From a virus: a stretch of DNA of 26,482 nucleotides. The stretch's first letter is position 1, and every line of letters begins with the position of its first letter. The position numbers and the translations under genes are program-made. The notes under the pieces were generated by a model that did not search any database, was not told where the DNA came from, and saw nothing but the letters and a program-made list of their open reading frames with translations. Below, in pieces: positions 6,095-14,320 of this stretch. The stretch is taken from positions 1 to 26,482 of IMG/VR virus record IMGVR_UViG_3300025655_000016; one strand, 5' to 3'.

Positions 6095-6366
6095 AGACCT
6101 TTGGTGACTGGATTGCAGAACAGATGTGCAAGTCAGGATTGACAGAGAAGAAATTGGCAGTGAATGGTGGAATGACAGAAGCAGCAGTCCGAAGATGGAT
6201 GAATGATGAACGGCTTCCAAAACTGGTGAATCTGATTGCACTGTGTGAAGTGTTTGGTGCCAAACAACATCGAGGACCAACACAGCTGCTGTTTGAAGCC
6301 TTGCAATATCTCCCGGAAATGAAGAATGCAGAACAAAGACACAAAAGAAGAATGTCCATGCTGTGA
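6091..6366 (+). CDS. XRE-family regulator A (tandem paralogue)
   Basis: The 91-residue protein has a Cro/CI-type HTH: TFGDWIAEQMCKSGLTEKKL, then the recognition region GGMTEAAVRRWMNDERLPKL, then NLIALCEVF. The GTG at 6091 was preferred over ATG 6064 because it makes a GTGA overlap and aligns with its neighbour, whose start reads MMNFGEW against VKTFGDW here. The two are clear paralogues. XRE proteins are DNA-binding repressors or activators; sitting in the late operon between the terminase subunits, this pair could time late transcription. Targets are unknown; the dyad at 4818-4831 is a candidate operator. Confidence 0.75.
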   Translation: MKTFGDWIAEQMCKSGLTEKKLAVNGGMTEAAVRRWMNDERLPKLVNLIALCEVFGAKQHRGPTQLLFEALQYLPEMKNAEQRHKRRMSML

Positions 6367-6401
6367 ATGCACACCATGTGATTGTCATGGAATAGGTGAA
6401 G

Positions 6402-6644
6402 ATGATGAACTTTGGAGAATGGGCCAGAATCCAAGTGACCAAGGAAGGAAGAACCCTGTCATGGTTGGCCAAACAGATTGGAGCCAACCAAAGTCTGATA
6501 TCCAGATGGAGACAAGGAACAATCCCCAGAACGGAATACTTTTTGAAGACCATCCAAGTGGTTGCACAGTTACAAAAGAGACCATTCAATCAAGTTCTGA
6601 AACATGGTGCTTCCTCTATTGGGATTGCTATAGATGACAATTAG
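6402..6644 (+). CDS. XRE-family regulator B (tandem paralogue)
   Basis: The 80-residue product matches regulator A in layout. NFGEWARIQVTKEGRTLSWL, the recognition section AKQIGANQSLISRWRQG, and FLKTIQVVAQL give a complete XRE HTH with nothing else except a short tail. ATG 6402 follows TAGGTG and aligns with the regulator A start; ATG 6405 is equally possible. The stop overlaps the large terminase start by 11 bases. Its recognition helix differs from that of regulator A, so the pair probably reads different operators or forms a heterodimer (inference). Confidence 0.77.
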   Translation: MMNFGEWARIQVTKEGRTLSWLAKQIGANQSLISRWRQGTIPRTEYFLKTIQVVAQLQKRPFNQVLKHGASSIGIAIDDN

Positions 6645-8046
6645 AGCAGCCACCAAGTCAATCAGAAGATTGAAGCGAAGGGCGGTTCAAAATCCCCTTG
6701 ACTATTTTTGTCCTACTCCACCACAGGAAACTTGGTTGAAAGATGACAGCAAAATCAAGTTATTTTTGGGCGGTAATCAAGTCGGAAAAACCACCACGGG
6801 ATGTGTGGAACTGTTGCACAGATGTCTTGGAACACATCCATTCATTCAGACAGACCCACCACCCATTCAAGCCTACTTGATAACACACAGCCATCAACAG
6901 TCTGTGACCATTCAAGAAAAGTTGTTCAATCTGTGTCCAAAAGGTGCATTGCATCCAGAATGTGAGTTTGTACCGGGGAAGGGATTCAGAGGAATCCATC
7001 CAATTGTCAGATTCAACAATGGTTCAATCATCTATATCAAGACAGCCAACCAAGGTCTTGGACTGGCATCATTCACCGCTTCGTTCGTTCATGTCGATGA
7101 ACCCGTTCCACAGGATGTCTGGAACGAGATTGCAGCCAGAACATTGCGTGGTGGAGCTGGTGGAAAGACTGGAACCATTGCAGTCACCATGACACCAGTG
7201 GGACAAGATGTCCGATATATGCAAAAATTGGTTGAAGATGGTGTCATCAGTTGCACCAAGGCACCATTGACAGTGGCAGACACCACACCAAAGTTCTGCC
7301 AACCCACATTGACCCAACAGCAGATTGACAGAATCAGTCAAACATACCTACCCATTGACAGGAATGCCAGATTGAATGGTGACTGGGTGGTTGGTGTTCC
7401 AGAAGGCCGGGTCTTTGATTGCTTTGATGAATCCATGATATCTTCTGCTCCACCACCAGCTGCCAACTATGAATTCGCATTGGGCATTGACCATGGAAGC
7501 CAACCCAATACCCAGATTGCAATCTTGACTGCTGTGAATATCACCAATCCACAAGAACCATGGGTGTATGTCTTGGATGAATATGTCAGTGGTTCTGCTC
7601 CACCAGAAGCACATGCAAGGGCCATTTTGGAGATGTTGACCAGAAACAATTTGGTTCCAGCCCAATGTCAATGGACTGGTGACAATGTCCACTTTGGCAG
7701 CGGACAGAATGGTAGTGGTAAGATGTCCAACAGTCTTTTGATGCGCGCCTTTGAATCGATTCTGAGGATGCCACAATTGCCCTTTAGAATTAGGACTATA
7801 CGAAAGCCAAGATACAGTGTATACTACGGTAGCGCAATGATTCATTCCATCATGGCCAGAAGACAGTTCTTCATCAATCCAAGGTGCCAACGGACCATCC
7901 ATTCAATCCAACGGTGGACCATGAAGAAGACACAATCTGAACGGTCCAAAGATGAATGGGGCCATTGCGTTGATGCGTTGCGATATGCAGTCACACCAGT
8001 TATTGAAAATACACGATTCACTTCACCATCTCACTTGAGGTTCTAA
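6634..8046 (+). CDS. terL: Terminase large subunit (packaging ATPase-nuclease)
   Basis: The 470-residue protein is the DNA-packaging motor. The ATPase half shows Walker A GGNQVGKT (46-53), Walker B VHVDEP (153-158, catalytic E157) and the coupling motif TMTP (186-189). The nuclease half shows the RNase H-like strand ALGIDHGS with D287, a second acidic position at TGDN (D351), and a third at VDALRYAV (D448). Both active sites look intact and the length is normal. The motor docks on the portal, encoded immediately downstream with a one-base TAATG overlap. The packaging mode (cos or headful) cannot be read from the sequence. Confidence 0.93.
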   Translation: MTIRAATKSIRRLKRRAVQNPLDYFCPTPPQETWLKDDSKIKLFLGGNQVGKTTTGCVELLHRCLGTHPFIQTDPPPIQAYLITHSHQQSVTIQEKLFNLCPKGALHPECEFVPGKGFRGIHPIVRFNNGSIIYIKTANQGLGLASFTASFVHVDEPVPQDVWNEIAARTLRGGAGGKTGTIAVTMTPVGQDVRYMQKLVEDGVISCTKAPLTVADTTPKFCQPTLTQQQIDRISQTYLPIDRNARLNGDWVVGVPEGRVFDCFDESMISSAPPPAANYEFALGIDHGSQPNTQIAILTAVNITNPQEPWVYVLDEYVSGSAPPEAHARAILEMLTRNNLVPAQCQWTGDNVHFGSGQNGSGKMSNSLLMRAFESILRMPQLPFRIRTIRKPRYSVYYGSAMIHSIMARRQFFINPRCQRTIHSIQRWTMKKTQSERSKDEWGHCVDALRYAVTPVIENTRFTSPSHLRF

Positions 8047-9506
8047 TGTTCAATGATAAACCGATGAAACCACTTGCACCCAATGCTGGAGAACAAGCCA
8101 GATGGGATCACACTGGACTGAGAAGAAGAATGATTCTTGGAGCATGGGAAGAAGACTTGGAAGATGAATTGGCAAGACATCTTCCACCAGACCGAAGGGA
8201 AGCATGGGGACCAAGTGACATGTCTAGCAACCCCTTCGAACAAATCACCAGACAGTTGTCAGTGTTGTACCATGAAACACCAGCTGTGACCAACATGAAT
8301 GGTGACATCGATGAACTGATTGGTCGTGAAGGTCTGGTGACCAAAGCTGGATTGTGGCAGTTGATGCAACGTGGACAACAGATGGTGATTGGTCTCAGAG
8401 AAGCCATCATCAGAATCGATGTGAACCCACATACTCAAAACATGCCGGCCAGAGTACCGGGAATCCAATACAGATTGGTCACACCAGACTTGGTGTATTG
8501 TGAAGCACATCCAGACCAACCAGATGTGCCAGTATATTATCAAGAATACAGATTGAGAAAGAATGACAAGGGCAATTATGTTTGGGTCGTGGATGTCATG
8601 GATATCCGAAACATGGACAATCCAATGTTTGGGATGTTCGAGGTCACCAATGATGGTTCTATTGGTGCAGATGTTTCAGAACTGTACATGGGCCACCCAA
8701 CCCATCAAGGGCCAACATATCCATATCGAGACCAGAACAATGTTCCATTCATTCCAATAGTGTTGTACCATGCTGAAAAGACTGGCTACCTATGGGATAC
8801 CTATACAGGTTCACAAATGGTGTATGGTTCTTTGACCAGTGCGGTTCTCTATTCGATGTGGACACACTTGGTGAAATCTGCTTCATGGTCACAAAAATAT
8901 GTTGCTGGTCTCACTTTGGCTGGTCTCAATCAGATGGACCAGAACAGTGTTGCCAGAAGGGCATCCATATCCACAGACCCATCTTCCATTCTGGTGTTCA
9001 CCCAAGACCCAGATGCCCAAGGTCAACCAATGGTGGGTTCCTTTGGGATTGCCACAGACCCACAGGACTTGTTGGAAGCGGTGTCCAAGTATGAAGTCCG
9101 TGTTGCACTCAGTGCTGGACTTGCACCAAGTGACATATCGAGAACAGCAGCTGACCCAAGAAGCGGATATTCATTGGCAGTGTCCAAAGCTGGTCAACGT
9201 GAAGCACAGAAGAAATTTGCACCAGTCTTCAGAATGGGTGATGAAGAATTATTGGCAAAGACTGCCATGTTGTCAAATCGCTATCTTGGCACCAATCTTC
9301 CAGAAGATGGATACCGGGTATCATACCACAGCATGCCATTGACACCAGAAGAAATGCGTGCCCAACGTGAAGACATCATTGCCAAGATGAATGCTGGTCT
9401 GATATCCCCAGTCACAGCAGTCATGATGATGTATGATGACATGGACCCAAAAGAAGCCAGAGAATATTTATTGCAAATCAGAAGAGAAAGAGCCGAATTC
9501 CTATGA
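8046..9506 (+). CDS. Portal protein
   Basis: The 486-residue protein lies directly after the large terminase and has the look of an SPP1-gp6/HK97-type portal. It has an N-terminal helical part, a mixed wing (VPGIQYRLVTPDLVYCEA, FIPIVLYHAEK), then long helices with SAGLAPSDISRTAADPRSGY, a pattern typical of portal stems and crowns, and an Arg/Glu-rich C-terminus. Portals form the dodecameric ring at one capsid vertex, through which DNA is packed and to which the neck attaches. The assignment rests on position, length and general pattern rather than on a diagnostic motif. The next start overlaps its stop (ATGATGA). Confidence 0.85.
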   Translation: MFNDKPMKPLAPNAGEQARWDHTGLRRRMILGAWEEDLEDELARHLPPDRREAWGPSDMSSNPFEQITRQLSVLYHETPAVTNMNGDIDELIGREGLVTKAGLWQLMQRGQQMVIGLREAIIRIDVNPHTQNMPARVPGIQYRLVTPDLVYCEAHPDQPDVPVYYQEYRLRKNDKGNYVWVVDVMDIRNMDNPMFGMFEVTNDGSIGADVSELYMGHPTHQGPTYPYRDQNNVPFIPIVLYHAEKTGYLWDTYTGSQMVYGSLTSAVLYSMWTHLVKSASWSQKYVAGLTLAGLNQMDQNSVARRASISTDPSSILVFTQDPDAQGQPMVGSFGIATDPQDLLEAVSKYEVRVALSAGLAPSDISRTAADPRSGYSLAVSKAGQREAQKKFAPVFRMGDEELLAKTAMLSNRYLGTNLPEDGYRVSYHSMPLTPEEMRAQREDIIAKMNAGLISPVTAVMMMYDDMDPKEAREYLLQIRRERAEFL

Positions 9507-9850
9507 TGCCAATACTTTGGAAACAACTGAACTGTCAACACTGCCAAGAACCACTTGATGTCCAAAAAGCCAAGGTGGAATGGATGTCCACTTGTATGGA
9601 TATTCACTTGGTGGAGACCATCAGAATTGTTCATCCACATTGTCAGTATGCATTCACCAAAGAACGGACAATGAGAATGCTGGACTTGTTTGACCATTGG
9701 CTTCCATTGGCCACCCTTGGACAGTTCATGGACTTGGTTGATGAAAAACAATGGGATAACAAGACCGCAACCACAGCCATCTTCACAGATTTAATCTTCC
9801 ACAAAAACCAACATCTACGAGGTACCAAAGATGAACACAATAAACCATGA
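9503..9850 (+). CDS. Small Cys/His-containing protein of unknown function
   Basis: This 115-residue product lies between portal and scaffold, where many phages carry a minor head protein or a maturation protease. No Ser/His protease motif is visible. Residues 10-13 form CQHC, and a later stretch has STCMDIHL and HPHCQYAF, so zinc binding is possible. No membrane segment is seen. Its 3' end overlaps the scaffold start by 20 bases. I do not recognise it. Confidence 0.62.
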   Translation: MMPILWKQLNCQHCQEPLDVQKAKVEWMSTCMDIHLVETIRIVHPHCQYAFTKERTMRMLDLFDHWLPLATLGQFMDLVDEKQWDNKTATTAIFTDLIFHKNQHLRGTKDEHNKP

Positions 9851-10466
9851 AGGACAAGAATACGTTTTGAAAGCAGACATTGAAAATGCATTCAAAGACA
9901 GAATCCAGAAGCTAAGTGCCAGAGCATTGGCAGCAGAAGAAGCAGCAGCAACCATCCAAGAACAGTTGGACAATCAATCTGGTGAACTGTCCAAGATTCA
10001 AAAACTGTCCAGTCGAGTCCAAGAACTGGAAACAGAATTGGAGACTGCCAACAGTCGATATTCCAGACACACTGCCATGTCAGAACTTGGAATCACAGAC
10101 CCAGAAGTTCGTGAACTGGTGGAATGGCAATATGAGAAGGCCACCAAAGGAGATGACAAAGCACCATCATTGAATGACTGGTTGGCATCCATGAAAGAAG
10201 ACCCATCCAAAGCACCAGTGACATTGCGACCACATCTTCAGTCCAATACAACTGCAGCTGCACCAGAACAAGTGACAAAACAAGTGACCGAACAAGTCAC
10301 AATTGCACCAGAGCCAGACCAACCAGCTTTGATTGCTCCAAAGACCAACACTGGAACAGCACCAGCACCAGTCCAATCCACAGACATCTTGAAACGTGGT
10401 GCAGAAGACTTTGAATTCTACAAAGCCAACCGAGATGCAATCAGAAAAGCATGGGGCAAGAAATGA
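9831..10466 (+). CDS. Capsid scaffolding protein
   Basis: The 211-residue, highly charged, low-complexity protein has a long coiled coil (residues about 20-85: AARALAAEEA-like heptads, then SRVQELETELETANSRY), a short globular section, a Pro/Ala/Thr-rich linker (APEPDQPALIAPKTNTG), and a basic C-terminal helix (YKANRDAIRKAWGKK) of the type that binds capsid protein. This is the classic plan of a separate scaffolding protein, which guides procapsid assembly and then leaves. The strong GAGGTACCAAAG site before ATG 9831 suits a product needed in quantity. No head protease gene is evident, so the scaffold probably exits without cleavage by a phage enzyme. Confidence 0.82.
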   Translation: MNTINHEGQEYVLKADIENAFKDRIQKLSARALAAEEAAATIQEQLDNQSGELSKIQKLSSRVQELETELETANSRYSRHTAMSELGITDPEVRELVEWQYEKATKGDDKAPSLNDWLASMKEDPSKAPVTLRPHLQSNTTAAAPEQVTKQVTEQVTIAPEPDQPALIAPKTNTGTAPAPVQSTDILKRGAEDFEFYKANRDAIRKAWGKK

Positions 10467-10771
10467 GTGAAAATTATAAAGGTCTGAACACATTCCCAAT
10501 CATCAGGAATTTCAATGCAATCCAGACATGGACAAATGTTTCACTACCGGGAAAAGCCATCATCATCACTGTTGGATGTGAACAGCATGATATCTATGTC
10601 TCATTCGAGGGAACAGAAGGACAAGCCACAACTGGTGTCAACAAGATATTCATCAAATCTGGTGGATATATGTCAATCAATCGTGGTCGTGGAACCAATC
10701 AACACAGCAACATCCAGATTGCAACCAAGTCTTCATCAAGTGCAGAGGTCACATTGATATTCGAAGAATAA
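10463..10771 (+). CDS. Small beta-rich virion protein candidate
   Basis: The 102-residue product starts by ATGA overlap with the scaffold stop. It is rich in Ser, Thr, Gly, Ile and Val with alternating hydrophobic residues (KAIIITVGCEQHDIYVSF, SAEVTLIFEE), consistent with a beta sandwich. Its position between scaffold and capsid genes suggests a head decoration or stabilising protein. No family is recognised. Confidence 0.6.
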   Translation: MSENYKGLNTFPIIRNFNAIQTWTNVSLPGKAIIITVGCEQHDIYVSFEGTEGQATTGVNKIFIKSGGYMSINRGRGTNQHSNIQIATKSSSSAEVTLIFEE

Positions 10772-10799
10772 TCAATCATCAAAAGAGGTACAAAACAAC

Positions 10800-11012
10800 A
10801 TGGCAAAAGCAACATTTTTTCCAAGTAGGCCAAAAGAATATGCATTTTCCAATGTGGCCCAAGTCACCATCACACACAATCTGAACTACATTCCCAATGT
10901 TCAAGTTCTTATCAATGGAACAGTGGTATATGCAGAAATCACACACACAAATTCCAATGAACTTGTGGTGACTTTCGTAAATGCAACCACAGGAATCATT
11001 GTCATCAGATAA
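10800..11012 (+). CDS. Stand-alone fibre C-terminal-type beta domain (70 residues)
   Basis: The whole protein corresponds to the last domain of the next gene. VTITHNLNYIPNVQVLING here parallels FATLNHGLGKKIVHVSAYD there, and both end in a strand after an Asn/Val-rich hairpin (VTFVNATTGIIVIR against KSVVNVTGAEIVVSI). This beta domain is common at the C-termini of phage fibres and appendages, where it probably caps or trimerises. A separate ribosome site (AGAGGTACAAAACAAC) precedes ATG 10800. It may be a small head decoration or a partner of the fibre-like protein. Confidence 0.7.
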   Translation: MAKATFFPSRPKEYAFSNVAQVTITHNLNYIPNVQVLINGTVVYAEITHTNSNELVVTFVNATTGIIVIR

Positions 11013-11056
11013 AGTATCAATGAACTTATCTCAACCATCCGAAATGGAGAAAAACC

Positions 11057-12424
11057 ATGCAATTCCTTGCACCCACAAACGTTTTCGAAGGCGTTGTCCA
11101 GTTGAATCAAGCACCAACTGCTGACAATCATGCTGTTACCCGTGCTTATCTTGAAGCCAATGCTGTAGTTGGAATCGCAACTGATTCTGCAAACTATGCA
11201 GAACTTGTGACTGTAAATGGTGAAAAGCAACTGAAGCTGAAGCCATTGACCATCACTGATGTATCTGTTGACACTACTCAAACAAGCATTGCAAACTGGG
11301 TATCTGCCAACTACACAAATGGCGATGAAAAACAAGAAGGTGACATCATCATCTTGACTGCTGTTTCAGGTCGCGCCCAATCTTGGATTCACAATGGTGG
11401 TTCAGCTGGTACAACTGCTGACTTCACTGAGATTGAAGGACAAGATGTTTCAGATGCTGAAGTTCGTGCTGCTTTGTCTGCTTCTGCTGGTATTGACTAC
11501 AACAGTGCAACTGGTGAATTCACTGCTGACCAAGCTGAAATCCGTGGATTCTTTGCTGCTGGTTCTGGATTGTCATACAGCAGTTCCAATGGTACTTTTG
11601 CATTGAATGTTGATTCTGATGGAATCGCAGAAGGTGCTTCAAACTTGTATTTCACAGATGCCCGTGCCCGTGGTGCAATCAGTGTATCTGGAAACGGTAT
11701 CACATACAACAGTGGAACTGGTGTCATTTCTTTGGCTGTGGACACTGATGATGTAGTTGAAGCAACCAACTTATATTTCACAGATGCCCGTGCCCAAGCT
11801 GCAATCAGTGTGACTGGTGCTGGTTTGTCATATGCTTCTGGTGTTATTCAGTTAACTGCTGATACTGATGACATTGCTGAAGGTGCAAACCTGTATTTCA
11901 CAAATGCCCGTGCCAAAGCTGCACTTGGTATCCAAACATTGTCTGCCCCAGATGTTCAATTGTTGAAGAAGGATGTAAGCAATGATCTTTCTGTTGCTTT
12001 GTCTGACATCTTTGCTGAATTTGCTGCTGGTACTGGCTTGTCTTGGGATGGTGCCGGTGAATTCTCTTTGAATGCATCAACATCAGATGTGTCCGAAGGA
12101 ACAAACCTGTATTTCACAGATGCACGAGCGCAACAAGCAATCAGTGCTGATGCAAGTTCTGACAACTTGGCCCAATATGACAATACCAAAGGTGAAATTC
12201 TTGTTGACATCAATGATTTCAGAAAAGAGTTTGCACCACAGAACTTGACTGCAAACACTTTTGCAACCTTGAACCATGGTCTTGGAAAGAAGATTGTTCA
12301 TGTGTCCGCATATGACAGCAGTGGAAACTTGATTCAGTTGGATGTCCAATTGGTTGATTCCAACAATGTCAAGGTTAAGTCAGTTGTCAATGTTACTGGT
12401 GCTGAAATCGTTGTTTCAATCTAA
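11057..12424 (+). CDS. Repeat-rich fibre-like protein in the head module
   Basis: The 455-residue protein has four copies of NLYFT(D/N)ARA at residues about 196, 238, 278 and 350. Each follows a (D)D-(V/I)-(A/S/V)E-(G/A)-x motif and is followed by AISV-type strands, a repeat familiar from tail fibres of marine phages. The N-terminus (APTNVFEGVVQLNQAPTADN) resembles the start of appendage proteins, and the C-terminus is the beta domain shared with the 10800 gene. Codons are T-rich (GCT, GGT, ACT, TTG), as in the capsid gene but unlike the rest of the genome. It lies between scaffold and capsid genes and has its own strong terminator, so a head fibre or decoration is more likely than a tail fibre (inference). 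GGAG lies seven bases before ATG 11057. Confidence 0.78.
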   Translation: MQFLAPTNVFEGVVQLNQAPTADNHAVTRAYLEANAVVGIATDSANYAELVTVNGEKQLKLKPLTITDVSVDTTQTSIANWVSANYTNGDEKQEGDIIILTAVSGRAQSWIHNGGSAGTTADFTEIEGQDVSDAEVRAALSASAGIDYNSATGEFTADQAEIRGFFAAGSGLSYSSSNGTFALNVDSDGIAEGASNLYFTDARARGAISVSGNGITYNSGTGVISLAVDTDDVVEATNLYFTDARAQAAISVTGAGLSYASGVIQLTADTDDIAEGANLYFTNARAKAALGIQTLSAPDVQLLKKDVSNDLSVALSDIFAEFAAGTGLSWDGAGEFSLNASTSDVSEGTNLYFTDARAQQAISADASSDNLAQYDNTKGEILVDINDFRKEFAPQNLTANTFATLNHGLGKKIVHVSAYDSSGNLIQLDVQLVDSNNVKVKSVVNVTGAEIVVSI

Positions 12425-12467
12425 CCATTGATATTTTCCCTGAATAAAAGTCCGTACCTCACTTTTT

Positions 12468-12493
12468 CCCACCCTTCACGGGGTGGGTTTTTT
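12468..12493 (+). terminator. Strong Rho-independent terminator
   Basis: The perfect 7-bp stem CCCACCC/GGGTGGG has a 6-base loop and is followed by TTTTTT. It lies 43 bp after the fibre-like gene and just before the capsid promoter, so capsid transcription is partly insulated from upstream. Confidence 0.93.
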
Positions 12494-12501
12494 CGTTTAT
12501 G

Positions 12502-12530
12502 TTGCACAGTCTGAAATTATACTGTACAAT
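12502..12530 (+). promoter_or_regulatory. Sigma70 promoter for the major capsid gene
   Basis: TTGCAC at 12502 and TACAAT at 12525 are 17 bp apart, a near-consensus promoter directly after the terminator. The predicted leader of about 95 nt contains a CA-rich, unstructured stretch (around 12583-12600) before the AGGT ribosome site at 12622, which would favour high translation. Confidence 0.82.
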
Positions 12531-12632
12531 ATATTCAATGACATCTTGATGTGGAAGGTTCGCAACCGTAAACAGCAGTAATCCACAACCAAACCAACCA
12601 AACCTTCAAACCTCACATAATAGGTGTTTATT

Positions 12633-13571
12633 ATGGCTATTACACAGAACAATCTGTCAGGTGACTTACGACTTGCACAGATGATTTCACAAGAAATCCG
12701 ACTTCTTCTAACCGACTCAACCAACCTTCGAAATACCCCATTCATGGACTTTGTTGGTTCAATCAATGGTATGGGTTCTGACACCATCCGAGTTCGCAAA
12801 GCTGGACTTGATGGATACGATGCATTCACAGCATTTGCATCACCAGCACTGAATCCAGTTGCTGTGACACCATCTGCTTTGACTGATGGACATGTTGATG
12901 TGGTTGTCAAGCGACAAGCATTGGCATACGAGATCACCGACTTGGCTGGTATGACAGCTTATGGACAAGGTGATGTTGACCCATTCCGCATTGCTGAATC
13001 AATTGCAAAATCATATGATGCTTTGTTCGCTGACTTGACTGGAACAACTATTGCTTCATTTTCCAATGTCAAAGGTTCAACTGGTGCTGCTTTGACTGCA
13101 TCTTTGTTCCTTGATGCAATCCAACAATTGGAAGCAGCTGCTTCTGGAAAGGGTGCCCCCGGTCCTTATGTTGCTGTATTGCATCCAAAACAATGGGCAG
13201 ACCTTCAAGATTCTTTGATTGGTTTGACTTCTGGTGTGTTGGCATTCGTTCCAGCTACCTATGAAGCAATCAGTGCAAAAGGTTCACACTACAAAGGTCA
13301 GTTCATGGGTGTTGAGATCTACACATCTTCACACGTGACCAATGATGGTACTGACCATCAAGGTGCTTTATTTGCACCCGGTGCAATCGGTTTTGCAACT
13401 GGCATGCCAGCACCATTGGCTGGTGCAGCAGAATCCATGGAAATGGGTGATGTGATGATTGAGATGGAACGTGAAGCTGACAAGGCAATGACACGCATCG
13501 TTGGACATGCTTATTTGGGTATGTCAATCATTGATGATGAACGTGGATGTCTGTTGATTTCTGTTATCTAA
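12633..13571 (+). CDS. Major capsid protein
   Basis: The 312-residue protein is assigned from position after the scaffold, its own promoter, high-expression-style codons and the residue pattern. TIRVRKAGLDGYDAFTAF looks like an early E-loop/N-arm region, FRIAESIAKSYDALFADL like a spine helix, YVAVLHPKQWADLQD like the P-domain, and GVEIYTSSHV with ALFAPGAIGFA like the A-domain strands of HK97-fold capsid proteins. No N-terminal scaffold domain is present, consistent with the separate scaffold gene. ATG 12633 was chosen over an in-frame GTG at 12624 because AGGT sits at correct distance. A weak hairpin terminator follows, which would favour this product over distal genes. Confidence 0.88.
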   Translation: MAITQNNLSGDLRLAQMISQEIRLLLTDSTNLRNTPFMDFVGSINGMGSDTIRVRKAGLDGYDAFTAFASPALNPVAVTPSALTDGHVDVVVKRQALAYEITDLAGMTAYGQGDVDPFRIAESIAKSYDALFADLTGTTIASFSNVKGSTGAALTASLFLDAIQQLEAAASGKGAPGPYVAVLHPKQWADLQDSLIGLTSGVLAFVPATYEAISAKGSHYKGQFMGVEIYTSSHVTNDGTDHQGALFAPGAIGFATGMPAPLAGAAESMEMGDVMIEMEREADKAMTRIVGHAYLGMSIIDDERGCLLISVI

Positions 13572-13594
13572 TCTGATTCAATATTCAATATTCA

Positions 13595-13626
13595 ATGGGT
13601 GGTGGTCTGACTGCCACCCATCTTTT
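13595..13626 (+). terminator. Weak terminator/attenuator after the capsid gene
   Basis: ATGGGTGG at 13595-13602 pairs perfectly with CCACCCAT at 13614-13621 across an 11-base loop, followed by only CTTTT. Partial read-through is expected, setting capsid above neck gene expression. Three ATTCAAT copies precede it. Confidence 0.55.
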
Positions 13627-13642
13627 CAATGAGGTACACACA

Positions 13643-14320
13643 ATGAATAATAATCCAATGCAACCACAACCATGGGCACCAATTGCCCAAACACAACAGA
13701 ATCTGCTGCCGGCTAGACCCAACCATCCATTCTACTACAAATGGCACCCATCCAACTGGTCCTTTGTGTATCGAGATGTCGAAATTCAATCTGGCAAAAG
13801 CACCAAGACAGTCAAAAAGGGCTTCTTTATTCCACACTTGAGAATGGAAAGAGTTGTACCCGGTGTCAATGGAATCCATCAGATATCTGGTGAAATAGGC
13901 AACCCCGGTTCCAGAATCGGAAAATTGCAACAAGATGGTTGGGTATACTTGGACCCACAAAAATTTGATTATATGCATGTTTATGATGTTCGTGGTGGAA
14001 GATATCACTGCCCCAAGTGGAACAATGTCAGAGTGGTGGCCAATCGATTGATTGAAAAATTGGACACCAATGCATTCCATGACTGGTGTGTAAATATGTT
14101 GCGTTCCAACATGCTTGGGAATCCAGAACCACACTTTTGGGAACTGGCTGCACTGGACAAGAACAACAGCCGCATGAAAGAAATGTTGATGAAAGAACAA
14201 CACATTCCAGAGAAAAGACAACAGCTTGATGAACTTAACCAAGTGGTATCTGATATGAATGCCTTCATTCAAGAATATCAGACCATTGGGATGACCATCT
14301 ATGAAGGATTCACAAAATGA
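13643..14320 (+). CDS. Probable virion/neck protein of unknown family
   Basis: The 225-residue protein lies between capsid and neck genes. It has an N-terminal Pro/Gln-rich stretch (MQPQPWAPIAQ), an aromatic-rich beta section (FYYKWHPSNWSFVYRDVEI) and a helical, charged C-terminal half (NNSRMKEMLMKEQHIPEKRQ). ATG 13643 follows TGAGGTACACACA, a strong site; the upstream in-frame ATG at 13595 falls inside the terminator stem and is rejected. The stop overlaps the next start. I do not recognise the family; position suggests head completion. Confidence 0.65.
   Translation: MNNNPMQPQPWAPIAQTQQNLLPARPNHPFYYKWHPSNWSFVYRDVEIQSGKSTKTVKKGFFIPHLRMERVVPGVNGIHQISGEIGNPGSRIGKLQQDGWVYLDPQKFDYMHVYDVRGGRYHCPKWNNVRVVANRLIEKLDTNAFHDWCVNMLRSNMLGNPEPHFWELAALDKNNSRMKEMLMKEQHIPEKRQQLDELNQVVSDMNAFIQEYQTIGMTIYEGFTK

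Noticed and set aside
7684-7750. Second P-loop-like GQNGSGKM in the large terminase
   Set aside because: The required Ser/Thr after Lys is Met, and it lies in the nuclease half; the true Walker A is at residues 46-53.
9503-9850. Head maturation protease between portal and scaffold
   Set aside because: The product lacks any recognisable Ser/His protease motif and is too short; it is left as unknown.
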